Shown here piece by piece: positions 32,305 through 41,026 of a stretch of 64,000 nucleotides of DNA. The notes under the pieces are model-generated. The model saw only the letters and a program-made list of their open reading frames with translations, did no database searches and was not told where the DNA came from. The DNA comes from Congregibacter variabilis (GTDB lineage: Bacteria > Pseudomonadota > Gammaproteobacteria > Pseudomonadales > Halieaceae). Numbering within the stretch: position 1 is the stretch's first letter; each line of letters opens with the position of its first letter. The translations under genes were made by a program, and so were the position numbers. The stretch spans positions 806,001-870,000 of the forward strand of contig NZ_CP136864.1 in the NCBI RefSeq assembly GCF_045689235.1, written 5' to 3'.

Positions 32305-34010
32305 GCTTCAAACACCTCTTTGTGCTCTGGCGCCACGGACATTTGGCGCAGCACACCAGACTCCAGGTGTAAAATGCGGTCGGCGAGTGCCAGACTGGCA
32401 GGCCGGTGTGTTACCAAAATCACTGTTCTGCCGGCAAAAGCCGCTGCGCTATTGGCCACAAAGTCCGCCTCGCCCTGCGAGTCAAACATCGCGGTTGCCT
32501 CATCCAATATGAGTATTTTGGGGTCAGCCAGTAACGCTCTCGCCAGCGCAATACGTTGTTGCTCGCCCCCGGACAAACGCACGCCACCCTCCCCGATGCG
32601 CGTCGCGTACCCCTGTGGCAATCGCTGAATAATAGCGTGGGCCTGCGCAAGACCCGCAGCGGCGTACACCGCTTCGTCTGTCGCTGCGGGCATGCCGTAA
32701 CGAATATTGTCGGCAACGCTTGCATCCAGCAACAGCACGCGCTGCGTAACGATGGCAATCAGGCTCCGCAGACTGCTCAGCGAGACCTTGCGGGTGTTTT
32801 GCCCGCCAATGGTGATCACGCCGCTGATTGGGTCTACAAAACGCATGAGCAAATGCAGCAACGTACTTTTGCCCGCGCCGTTGTCACCCGTGATTGCCAC
32901 TATCTCGCCTGGCGGTATATGCAGGCTCAAGGATTCAAACAGCGCTTTTTGTCCCGGGTAAGCAAAATACACCCGTGCTATATCGATCGCCCCTCCGGGA
33001 CGTGCCAGAGCGGTCCGCGACACTGCCTCGGGCTCGGGCTCCGGCGCCTGGGCAAATACCAGTTGCAGACGCTGTGCTGCGCCTCTGGCCTGCAGGCCTT
33101 CGCCGTACAAGTTCGCCAGACCACTGACCGGACGCGTAAACAGCAGTCCGTACATCAGCAGACTCACAAACCCCGAGAGCTCCAAACTGCCTTGCTGCAA
33201 ATGGATGGCGCTCAACCAAAGCACCAGCAGAATCCCCAAAGATGAGAGCAACTGCAGCGCCGGAGCGAGCAGAGCCTGCCACCACAGCTGATCACTGCGT
33301 AAGGTCAGCAAGTCACGCACCCGCGACGCAAAGAGCTCCCCATCCCTGTGCTGGCGGTTAAAACTCTTGATGAGCGCGATCAGCGATAGCTGCTCTCCCG
33401 CCAAACCCAAGGCGCTTGCCTGCCCTGCGGCGACCTGATCAGACAGAGATCTAAGCCCGCGGCCCAACAATTTTAATGTCAGAAAAAACACCGGAGCCAG
33501 CAGCACGACGAGTAATGCCACCTGACTGTCGATACGCGCCATCATTACCGTCGCACCCAAAAGCACAGCCACCGCAGGTAACAGGCCTGCCAGCGTGCCG
33601 GTCAAAAAGTGCGCCACACTGGCCACATCATTGCTGTACAGCGATAGCAGATCACCGCGTTTGCGCGACTCAAAGAAGGGGATCGGCAGTGCCAGAAGAT
33701 GATCGTGCAGCCGGCGACTGAGTACCGCGAGCGTTCGCGCCCCACTCCGGGTCAGTAAAAAGCCGCTCAAGAACCGCGTTAGGGCCTGACCTGCGAGCAC
33801 CAGCGCCCACAAAGCCATGAGCCCAGGCAAGCCATAATCAAAACTGCTGCTCTCCAGCATTATCTCGCTGGCAAAATGCCCCGCAAACCACGGTGACAGT
33901 AGCGCCAACAAGCCTTGCGCAAACGATAGTGCAATAGCGATCGCAAGCCAGTATGACTCCGGGCGCATCGCGTGCACCACCACATGGCGCAGGTGATCAA
34001 AGCCGGGCAT
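32301..34010 (-). CDS. ABC exporter, fused membrane and ATPase domains (lasso D protein)
   Basis: 569 residues from the ATG at 34010; ATG 34019 is an alternative, and the longest frame (34049) would overlap fcl by 53 bases. The six-helix transmembrane domain (about 20-300) is followed by the nucleotide-binding domain with Walker A GDNGAGKSTLLHLL, signature LSGGEQQRIALARALL, Walker B KILILDEATAMFD and the switch His VTHRPAS. It lacks an N-terminal peptidase C39 domain, as expected when a separate B2 cuts the leader. Its position before B1 and B2 suggests export of the mature lasso peptide. It could alternatively move a lipid or glycan substrate, as MsbA-like proteins do. Confidence 0.84.
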   Translation of the reverse strand: MPGFDHLRHVVVHAMRPESYWLAIAIALSFAQGLLALLSPWFAGHFASEIMLESSSFDYGLPGLMALWALVLAGQALTRFLSGFLLTRSGARTLAVLSRRLHDHLLALPIPFFESRKRGDLLSLYSNDVASVAHFLTGTLAGLLPAVAVLLGATVMMARIDSQVALLVVLLAPVFFLTLKLLGRGLRSLSDQVAAGQASALGLAGEQLSLIALIKSFNRQHRDGELFASRVRDLLTLRSDQLWWQALLAPALQLLSSLGILLVLWLSAIHLQQGSLELSGFVSLLMYGLLFTRPVSGLANLYGEGLQARGAAQRLQLVFAQAPEPEPEAVSRTALARPGGAIDIARVYFAYPGQKALFESLSLHIPPGEIVAITGDNGAGKSTLLHLLMRFVDPISGVITIGGQNTRKVSLSSLRSLIAIVTQRVLLLDASVADNIRYGMPAATDEAVYAAAGLAQAHAIIQRLPQGYATRIGEGGVRLSGGEQQRIALARALLADPKILILDEATAMFDSQGEADFVANSAAAFAGRTVILVTHRPASLALADRILHLESGVLRQMSVAPEHKEVFEA

Positions 34011-34959
34011 CGTCGGCATTTGCGGTAAACCAGGCGAAGGTGTCCGCAAGGCCGATCTCGAGCGATGTTGTCGCGCTCCAGCCCAAGGCCAGCAGCCGGC
34101 TCACATCCATGAGCTTGCGCGGTGTGCCATCGGGCATGCTGGCATCAAAGTGCAGCTCGCCCTCAAACCCCACCACTGTCGCCATGGTCTCTGCCAGTTC
34201 ACGAATCGTGCAATCCACACCGGTACCCACATTTATGTGGCTTTGCATCGCTGTGCTGTATGCCTCGATCGCCTTGCGAGGCAAATCCATAACAAACACA
34301 CTCGCCGCCGCCATGTCGTCGACATGCAAAAACTCTCGCATGGGCGTACCGGTACCCCACACTGTCACCTGGCTATCACCGCGCTGTTTCGCTTCGTAAA
34401 ACCGTCGCATCATTGCCGGAATCACGTGACTGTTCTCTAGATGAAAATTATCACCCGGGCCGTACAAATTAGTGGGCATCACCGATCGGTAATCGGTGCC
34501 ATGTTGCCGGTTGAAGCTTTCGCACAACTTGATACCGGCGATCTTGGCGATGGCATAGGGCTCATTGGTGGATTCCAGAGCGCCGGTTAACAACGCATCT
34601 TCGCGCATGGGCTGCTCTGCCATTCGCGGATAAATGCATGACGACCCAAGAAACAGCAGCTTGTGTACACCCGCAGCGAACGCCGCCTGTATAACGTTAG
34701 CCTCAACCATTAAATTTTCGTAGATAAAATCGGCAGGAAAGCTATTGTTCGCATGAATGCCACCTACCCGTGCTGCCGCAAGATAAACCTCGTCCAGACG
34801 TTCGCTGGCAAAAAAATCGCGTACCGCTGCCTGATTGCACAGGTCTAACTGTGCGTGCGTGCGTGTCACAAGTTCTACGCCCGGGCTGCTTTGTAACAGC
34901 CGAACCAGGGCAGATCCGACCATGCCGCGATGCCCCGCTACAAAAATTCGCCGCGTCAT
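33997..34959 (-). CDS. fcl: GDP-L-fucose synthase
   Basis: 320 residues (E. coli Fcl, 321). It converts GDP-4-keto-6-deoxymannose to GDP-L-fucose by epimerisation and NADPH reduction. The SDR motifs are present: FVAGHRGMVGSALVRLL for NADPH, the Ser of LLFLGSSCIYP, and Tyr-x3-Lys in EPYAIAKIAG. It follows gmd by six bases. Downstream, lasso exporter, B1 and B2 genes continue in the same operon. Confidence 0.96.
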   Translation of the reverse strand: MTRRIFVAGHRGMVGSALVRLLQSSPGVELVTRTHAQLDLCNQAAVRDFFASERLDEVYLAAARVGGIHANNSFPADFIYENLMVEANVIQAAFAAGVHKLLFLGSSCIYPRMAEQPMREDALLTGALESTNEPYAIAKIAGIKLCESFNRQHGTDYRSVMPTNLYGPGDNFHLENSHVIPAMMRRFYEAKQRGDSQVTVWGTGTPMREFLHVDDMAAASVFVMDLPRKAIEAYSTAMQSHINVGTGVDCTIRELAETMATVVGFEGELHFDASMPDGTPRKLMDVSRLLALGWSATTSLEIGLADTFAWFTANADDARL

Positions 34960-34965
34960 AAGTCT

Positions 34966-36090
34966 TTACTCATTGATCATAGCGACGTCGTAACCCGAAT
35001 CGCGCAGCAGCTTAAAGCGCCGCGCCTGATCCAGGTCGTGGGTCACCATTTCGGTTACCAGCTGTGCAAAACTCGTCGTAGGCTGCCAGCCGAGCTTTTG
35101 GTGGGCCTTGGTCGGATCACCCAACAGCGTCTCGACTTCGGTGGGCCGAAAATACCGCGGGTCAATGCGCACTACCGTTTTCCCTACCAGATTGTCACTG
35201 ATCCCCAGCCCACGATCCTCAACGGTCGATACCACCGCCTGTTCGTCAACCCCGATACCACGCCAGTCTAAAGTCACACCCAGCTCAGCGCAGCTCGCCT
35301 CGATAAATTCACGCACCGAATACTGCACGCCTGTGGCAATAACAAAGTCGTCCGGCTGATCCTGTTGCAACATCAGCCACTGCATCTGCACGTAATCCCG
35401 CGCGTGACCCCAATCCCGTTTGGCGTCAATGTTGCCCATGTATAGACAGTCCTGAACCCCCAGCGCAATATTCGCGATTCCCCGGGTGATTTTGCGTGTT
35501 ACAAAGGTTTCGCCGCGACGCGGGGACTCATGATTAAAAAGAATGCCGTTACAGGCGTACATGTTGTACGCCTCGCGATAATTCACGGTAATCCAATAGG
35601 CGTACATCTTGGCCACCGCATAGGGTGAGCGCGGGTAAAACGGAGTGGTCTCGGTTTGCGGACTCTCTTGCACCAAACCGTAGAGCTCCGAGGTAGACGC
35701 CTGATAAAACCGCACCTTCTCCATCATGTTGAGTAATCGCACAGCCTCAAGCAACCGCAAGGTGCCCATGGCATCTACATCAGCGGTATATTCGGGACTC
35801 TCAAAGGACACCGCCACGTGACTCATGGCACCCAGGTTGTAAATTTCGTCGGGCTGAATCTGCTGAACCAGACGCACCAGATTGGAGGTGTCGGTAAGAT
35901 CGCCATAGTGCAGATAAAAATTTACATGTTCTTCGTGCCGATCTCGATAGATATGATCAATTCGCTGGGTGTTAAAGGACGACGAGCGGCGCTTGATGCC
36001 GTGAACCTCGTAGCCCTTGTCGAGCAAAAACTCCGCTAGATACGCGCCATCCTGACCCGTAATCCCCGTTACAAGTGCGACCTTTCCCAC
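34966..36090 (-). CDS. gmd: GDP-mannose 4,6-dehydratase
   Basis: 374 residues from the GTG at 36090 (E. coli Gmd, 373); it has GAGG upstream, while a TTG at 36108 would add six residues. It removes water from GDP-D-mannose, the first step to GDP-L-fucose. Visible are VALVTGITGQDGAYLAEFLL for NADP, the catalytic region QASTSELYGLVQE, Tyr-x3-Lys in RSPYAVAKMYAYW, and NGILFNHESPRRGETFVTRK. A CRP-like site and the shared 11-mer lie upstream. Fucose is therefore a likely component of the exopolysaccharide. Confidence 0.97.
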   Translation of the reverse strand: MGKVALVTGITGQDGAYLAEFLLDKGYEVHGIKRRSSSFNTQRIDHIYRDRHEEHVNFYLHYGDLTDTSNLVRLVQQIQPDEIYNLGAMSHVAVSFESPEYTADVDAMGTLRLLEAVRLLNMMEKVRFYQASTSELYGLVQESPQTETTPFYPRSPYAVAKMYAYWITVNYREAYNMYACNGILFNHESPRRGETFVTRKITRGIANIALGVQDCLYMGNIDAKRDWGHARDYVQMQWLMLQQDQPDDFVIATGVQYSVREFIEASCAELGVTLDWRGIGVDEQAVVSTVEDRGLGISDNLVGKTVVRIDPRYFRPTEVETLLGDPTKAHQKLGWQPTTSFAQLVTEMVTHDLDQARRFKLLRDSGYDVAMINE

Positions 36091-36179
36091 TAAACCACCC
36101 TCAGCCAAAGAAACCGATCATACGTGCGGGCTCTGGAAGCGACCAGCCAAGCTGGCCGATTACAGCTATTACACATACA

Positions 36180-36190
36180 ATTTGTGCATA
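36180..36190 (+). promoter_or_regulatory. Shared 11-mer ATTTGTGCATA (copy 2)
   Basis: Identical to 27376-27386 upstream of the lasso cyclase. Here it lies about 90 bases upstream of gmd and overlaps the CRP-like site. Confidence 0.4.
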
Positions 36191-36198
36191 AAATCACA
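36183..36198 (-). promoter_or_regulatory. CRP/Vfr-like site upstream of gmd
   Basis: The minus strand reads TGTGATTTTATGCACA, nine of ten conserved positions of TGTGA-N6-TCACA. It is centred about 100 bases upstream of the gmd start, a usual distance for an activator. The region is A+T-rich. No experimental support. Confidence 0.4.
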
Positions 36199-36212
36199 GT
36201 TTTATGAATTTA

Positions 36213-37025
36213 TCACAAGCTCGGTCTTGCCGGCACACCATCGACCCGGCGCATCACCTCCAACTCCTGGCTAAAAATCGTTGAATCACTCAGCGCATCC
36301 CAGTGACTCATCAGCGTGGAAAGCGAACGTCCCTGGCTGCGACAGCAGCTAAGATAATCGCTAAGTACCGCTCTGAGACTTTGGTTATTGCGTTGCAGCC
36401 GCGCATCCACTCGTTCGAAATACACAGCCCCACCCCAGTAAAACGTCGGGTAGCTGCCTTCGGCACGCAAGCTTGGCATGCTGTCCGGCAGAGGACGGTC
36501 TGCGCCACGGAGCGAATCCACCGCGGCACGCATTTTTTTGTCTCGCCTTGCCAGTGCCTCTGCCGGGGTAATCACCCCCAGCTCCACCATGATGCTGTGC
36601 TGCACATAACTCGCAAAGCCCTCGGCGAACCAGGCATTGCGGGACCCCAGGTAAGGGAGCAGCAAATGGGCGAACTCATGAGGGGCCGTCCAGTCACTCA
36701 TAAACGCCTCGGTGCTAAAGTCAGGATTCACATAAAAGTGCAGCGCCTGTTCCTTGTTACGCCAGGTGTTAGCCCAGGGCACAGGTTCTTTGGCCCCCTC
36801 GCGGCGATGCATATACAGATGTACATCAAAAGGCAGCACGCCGGCATAAGCCACCAGCGCAGCGTGCGTCCGGTCCAGCCACTCACCCAGCTTTTCTCGC
36901 TCAGGCTGAGTAAAGGGATCTTCCCAGTGCCAAACCAGCGCCGAGTGTGCTGGCACACCCCACAGCATCAGTGTCACTGCAACTGCAGTTAAGAAAGAAT
37001 GGCTATAGCGAGAACTGTATGGCAC
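36213..37025 (-). CDS. Secreted HExxH metallopeptidase-like protein
   Basis: 270 residues with a signal peptide (SFLTAVAVTLMLWGVPAHSA). The zinc-binding pattern APHEFAHLLLPYL (HEFAH) is followed about 16 residues later by WFAEGFASYV, whose Glu fits the third ligand of gluzincins (peptidase MA/M1-like). It should be a periplasmic or secreted peptidase, but the substrate is unknown. It overlaps the transglutaminase-like gene by 23 bases and is last in the moxR-DUF58-tgpA unit. Confidence 0.72.
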   Translation of the reverse strand: MPYSSRYSHSFLTAVAVTLMLWGVPAHSALVWHWEDPFTQPEREKLGEWLDRTHAALVAYAGVLPFDVHLYMHRREGAKEPVPWANTWRNKEQALHFYVNPDFSTEAFMSDWTAPHEFAHLLLPYLGSRNAWFAEGFASYVQHSIMVELGVITPAEALARRDKKMRAAVDSLRGADRPLPDSMPSLRAEGSYPTFYWGGAVYFERVDARLQRNNQSLRAVLSDYLSCCRSQGRSLSTLMSHWDALSDSTIFSQELEVMRRVDGVPARPSL

Positions 37026-39006
37026 GTATACGTGTACGTAGCTCCCGGCGCAGGCGATCGCTATTTTGCGAAGCCGCTAAGGGAGCATACACAGAGAGCT
37101 CTAAAGCCCGGTACAAAGCGCGGAGCGTTTCTGCCTGCTCCGGCCATCGACTCGCTGCACGCTCGGTGAGCTGACCCGGCGTCTCACCGGGTATGGGCTT
37201 AAGGCCCCGGCGCCAAAGCGCCTCTTGAAACCGAAGAAGTTCGGTCTCAAAGGCCGGTCGCGGGAACGCCCTGGGGCCCCGAAACAGAAACAGCGATACT
37301 ACTGCCATGGTGAGAACACCCGAACCCAGCAGTAGCCCTAGTGAGCGGCTCACAGAGATTTCTCCGAGGACACTGCGCAGCAAATCAAACTGTGCCTGAC
37401 CATCGAAACCAGTCACCCAACTCTGCCAACGGTAGGTGAGCGCGTCGTAACGCAGCCTCATGGAGTTAATCCATCCAATACCTCGATAGCGCAGCGGCGA
37501 AAGCGGCGAAGCAGACAGAAAACTGCCCTCCCCGGCAACGGCCCGTTCCAGCCCGTACAAGATTCGATCCGGTGCCACTGCAGCGGTGGGATCTACCCGC
37601 ACCCAGCCCTCATCCTCAAACCACACCTCGTTCCAGGCGTGGGCATCAAACTGATGAACAATCACCGTGCGGTTAACCGGGTTCACTTCGCCCCCAAGGT
37701 AGCCCCCGACGATGCGGGCGGGTATGCCCACGCTGCGCATCATGACTGCAAACGCATAAGCGTAATGCTCACAAAACCCCCGGCGACTGCCAAAGAGAAA
37801 CTGATCCATCATGTCCTGATCACCCAATAGCGGTGGCTGCAGGGTGTAAAAAAAAGCCTCATTTCTAAAGTGCCCAAGTACCGCATCAACAAACGCCCGG
37901 GGCGTATCAGAACGGGCGTACAAGCTCTCTGCCAGTTGCCGCGTGCGTGGGTTATCGCTTGGCGACAGCGCGGTTTCTACACCCCTTCGCCAGGGACTGA
38001 GCTCTTTTTCGACAGGTGTATCAGGCCAGCTTTGAGCGTCATACTGATACTCATTTTCGATGATTGCCGGGGAGTAAAGCCGAAAATCATTGAGCTCCAT
38101 AACACCGGGCTTTGGAGTACGGGCGTAGCGCAGCGCAAACAGCCAGTTCTGCTGAGTCGGCGCCATGATGATGTTGTAGCGTAGCGACTCCCCTTCGGTC
38201 TGCACCTGTGGTGCACGGCGGTTCTGCGCAGGAATCTCAAAGTAGCGAAGCGAACGCCAGGTACCGTCCTCCAATGCGCTCATGACCGTTCCGCGCCAGT
38301 ACAGCTGTGACACCGGCGGAATATCACCTTCAAACCGGGCGCGAAACGCAACGTCTGTTGATTGGCTCAACTGCGAAACATCGCCGGGACGAAGTCGGTC
38401 GCTCATACCGGTCTGTGCGGTATGGCTTTTTAGGGGTACCGACCACAGTGGTCCTATGCGTGGGAACAAGAAAAACAGCACCAGCATCAACGGCACGGCC
38501 TGAAGGAGCATCACGCCGGCCATACGAACAGGCTGTAAGTCCCTGAGCCGCCCTGAGGGTCGGTGCACCGCCACCAACGCTATGGTCAAAACCCAAACCA
38601 GGAGTATCGAGTAAGCAACGATCAACAGATCCTGGGTAAACAGGAACTCCGTAAGACAAACGAAGTAACCCAGAAAAATAACCACGTAGGCGTCTTTGCG
38701 CGAGCGCATTTCGGTAAGCTTGAGTGCGAAGGCCGTGAGTAAAAACGCCACCATCGGCTCCACGCCAAATAAAGAGCCAAAACTCAGAACAATACCTGCT
38801 ATAGACGCTAGCGCCAGCACAACCTTTAACCAACGGCCCGGCAACTCCATACGTCCCCGAAACGCCTGTACCCGCCAGGCAAACGCCAGTAAATAAACGG
38901 CGGCCACCCAAATCGGTAGCCTCGGAAGGTGAGGTAACAACAGCAGTGCCTGAGCAACAATAATCCACAGTAAGGCAGGACGCGGCAGCTGCTGTGCCTG
39001 CTTCAT
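37003..39006 (-). CDS. TgpA-type transglutaminase-like membrane protein
   Basis: 667 residues. Five or six N-terminal helices (DUF3488 region, e.g. ALLLLPHLPRLPIWVAAVYLLAF) precede a periplasmic transglutaminase-like domain. Its triad is visible as Cys in RRGFCEHYAYAF, His in FDAHAWNEVW and Asp in VRVDPTAAV. A further helix and a DUF4129-like C-terminus (TPGQLTERAASRWPEQAETL) follow. P. aeruginosa TgpA, of the same layout, is essential and thought to act in envelope assembly. It is in a unit with DUF58 and MoxR genes, the standard association. Confidence 0.9.
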   Translation of the reverse strand: MKQAQQLPRPALLWIIVAQALLLLPHLPRLPIWVAAVYLLAFAWRVQAFRGRMELPGRWLKVVLALASIAGIVLSFGSLFGVEPMVAFLLTAFALKLTEMRSRKDAYVVIFLGYFVCLTEFLFTQDLLIVAYSILLVWVLTIALVAVHRPSGRLRDLQPVRMAGVMLLQAVPLMLVLFFLFPRIGPLWSVPLKSHTAQTGMSDRLRPGDVSQLSQSTDVAFRARFEGDIPPVSQLYWRGTVMSALEDGTWRSLRYFEIPAQNRRAPQVQTEGESLRYNIIMAPTQQNWLFALRYARTPKPGVMELNDFRLYSPAIIENEYQYDAQSWPDTPVEKELSPWRRGVETALSPSDNPRTRQLAESLYARSDTPRAFVDAVLGHFRNEAFFYTLQPPLLGDQDMMDQFLFGSRRGFCEHYAYAFAVMMRSVGIPARIVGGYLGGEVNPVNRTVIVHQFDAHAWNEVWFEDEGWVRVDPTAAVAPDRILYGLERAVAGEGSFLSASPLSPLRYRGIGWINSMRLRYDALTYRWQSWVTGFDGQAQFDLLRSVLGEISVSRSLGLLLGSGVLTMAVVSLFLFRGPRAFPRPAFETELLRFQEALWRRGLKPIPGETPGQLTERAASRWPEQAETLRALYRALELSVYAPLAASQNSDRLRRELRTRIRAIQFSL

Positions 39007-40043
39007 TGGACCTGGGCCTCATCACTGAGCTTGTACAGGGCAAGCGCCCGGAGCGCCGCGTCACGTTGACGATCCCCAGAAGCCGGCGCCAGCTCAGTTC
39101 CAGGGACACGTAAACCAAATTCGAGTTCTCGCCGGTGATAATCCATAACCCAGTAACACAGGGCCGATAGACGCCGCTCCTGATCCAGGCCCACAAACTG
39201 TTCCCAGTCCAACCATCGGGCATCGGCCACAGCGGTAGCATAGACTTTGGTTTGTAATGACTGCCCCCGGGCCAGACCTTTCCAGTACACCCGCCGGGGA
39301 TTGTCACCCTGGCGATAATCCCGGATACCCGAGAACTCATCGTCTCCTGCGCCAGACAGCCAACGACCGTCCTGCGCGTCTCCTTGTGCAGCCACCGGTT
39401 CCGGAGAAACCAAGGGAGCCGGGTAAACCAATGCGCGTTGATCCAGGGCCACCCAGGTCCAGCAGCGCAAAAGCCCCAACGGAAATGTACTCTCGATGCG
39501 AAGACGCTCCGGCCGATACCAGCCCCGGGACCCTACCGGTGCATGTAACACCACATCCTTTGAAGTACCTGGCTCCAACTCAATTTCTTCTTCGGCCAGC
39601 GTATCCGCACTGGAAAACAATCCTGTAAAAAGCCTGCGCCGTCGTTGGGAGCTTTTGGGCTGCGGCCAACCGACAGAAAGCGCCTGATGGCCCTGCTTGT
39701 TGCCCGCAGTGAATCGAAAATGAAAGCCGGCGCGCTGACCGGCAAAAACCTCGTCGGCAGACAATGCGCTGATCGTGAGCCCAGCGAGATTAGCGTAGGT
39801 ATGCAGCACCGCCACCACAAACAGATTGGCCAAAAGAAATGTGAGCGCATAGCTCATATTGTTCTGGTAGTTGATGGCCGCGACAAGCATCACCAACAAG
39901 CACAGCGCGAAGAAGAACCCGGTACGGGACGGAAAAATAAAGATCTGTCGCTGACTGAGGGTGACGGATCTGGAAGGCGGAATCCGCCTGTCCAGCCAGC
40001 GCGACCAGCGCCGACTCAGAGCTTCAGACCACGTCGACGTCAC
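39003..40043 (-). CDS. DUF58 domain-containing protein
   Basis: 346 residues from the GTG at 40043, a choice that limits overlap with the MoxR gene; a start at 40061 is also open. Two membrane helices near the N-terminus (FFFALCLLVMLVAAINY, LTFLLANLFVVAVL) precede the DUF58 motif FSGIRDYRQGDNPRRVYWKG. The domain is von Willebrand A-like, and such proteins act with MoxR ATPases and transglutaminase-like proteins. The four-base overlap with the downstream gene supports that. Confidence 0.86.
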   Translation of the reverse strand: MTSTWSEALSRRWSRWLDRRIPPSRSVTLSQRQIFIFPSRTGFFFALCLLVMLVAAINYQNNMSYALTFLLANLFVVAVLHTYANLAGLTISALSADEVFAGQRAGFHFRFTAGNKQGHQALSVGWPQPKSSQRRRRLFTGLFSSADTLAEEEIELEPGTSKDVVLHAPVGSRGWYRPERLRIESTFPLGLLRCWTWVALDQRALVYPAPLVSPEPVAAQGDAQDGRWLSGAGDDEFSGIRDYRQGDNPRRVYWKGLARGQSLQTKVYATAVADARWLDWEQFVGLDQERRLSALCYWVMDYHRRELEFGLRVPGTELAPASGDRQRDAALRALALYKLSDEAQVQ

Positions 40044-40998
40044 GCCGCAGCAGCGCCACAAGCGCTAATCCATCGCCAGAGAATCCGCCACCGGGCTGAA
40101 GCCTGTGGGCTGTCACTGCTGGCAGTACTGCCTGAACGTCATCGGGTAACACATGATCCCGATCATCCATGAGTGCCCAGGTCTTGGCCGAACGCAGCAA
40201 TGCCAAAACACCTCGCGGTGATAAACCCACAGCGAACTCACCGCCATCACGACTTCTAGCCGCTATGCGTTGAACATAATCAAGCAGCGAGTCAGACACG
40301 TGAACCTGGTCAACGGCTGCCCGTATGTCAGCAAGCGCCGTGGCATCAATACAGCGCTTGAGCGTCTTTGCCTGTCCTGTGCCGGTGGCACCGCGCAACA
40401 TCGCTCGCTCCGCCAAAGCGTCGGGATACCCAAGTTCAATGCGCATAAGAAACCGGTCCAGCTGCGACTCCGGCAGTGGATAGGTTCCTGACTGCTCCAA
40501 GGGGTTTTGTGTCGCAATGACAAAAAACGGTGACGGCAAAGGACGCGTTTCGCCCTCAAGGGTGACCTGCCCCTCCGCCATGGCTTCAAGCAAAGCGCTT
40601 TGCGTCCTTGGCGTACTGCGATTGATCTCATCGGCGAGCAACACCTGGGTAAATATCGGCCCCGGATGAAAATGGAAGCTATGTTCGTCAGGGTGATAAA
40701 TCGACAAGCCTAAAATATCGGCCGGCAAAAGGTCCGAGGTGAACTGTACACGCTTGTAGGACAGCCCCAGAACCTGGGCCAGGGCATGCGACAAAGTGGT
40801 TTTGCCCATTCCCGGAAGATCTTCGATCAGCAGATGTCCGCTGGCGAGCAGGCAGCAAATCGCCAGGCGTAATTGAGACTCCTTGCCCAGTAAGACGGTG
40901 GCCACTTCCTCTACCGCTGCATCGATGAGTGCTTTCTTGCCGGTACTCACTGCACGCTTCTCCTCACTGCCAAACCTTTCGACGACATCAAAGCCCAA
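40024..40998 (-). CDS. MoxR-family AAA+ ATPase
   Basis: 324 residues. Walker A is LPGMGKTTLSHALAQVLGL, Walker B with sensor is LLADEINRSTPRTQSALLEAM, and IATQNPLEQSGTYPLPESQLDRF carries the sensor-1 and arginine-finger region. MoxR proteins act as chaperone-like ATPases in envelope and redox protein maturation. It is the first gene of the moxR-DUF58-tgpA-peptidase unit and lies 28 bases after metZ, so it may be transcribed with it. Confidence 0.92.
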   Translation of the reverse strand: MGFDVVERFGSEEKRAVSTGKKALIDAAVEEVATVLLGKESQLRLAICCLLASGHLLIEDLPGMGKTTLSHALAQVLGLSYKRVQFTSDLLPADILGLSIYHPDEHSFHFHPGPIFTQVLLADEINRSTPRTQSALLEAMAEGQVTLEGETRPLPSPFFVIATQNPLEQSGTYPLPESQLDRFLMRIELGYPDALAERAMLRGATGTGQAKTLKRCIDATALADIRAAVDQVHVSDSLLDYVQRIAARSRDGGEFAVGLSPRGVLALLRSAKTWALMDDRDHVLPDDVQAVLPAVTAHRLQPGGGFSGDGLALVALLRRDVDVV

Positions 40999-41026
40999 GG
41001 ACCGTTTACACCTTGTGTATCCACAC

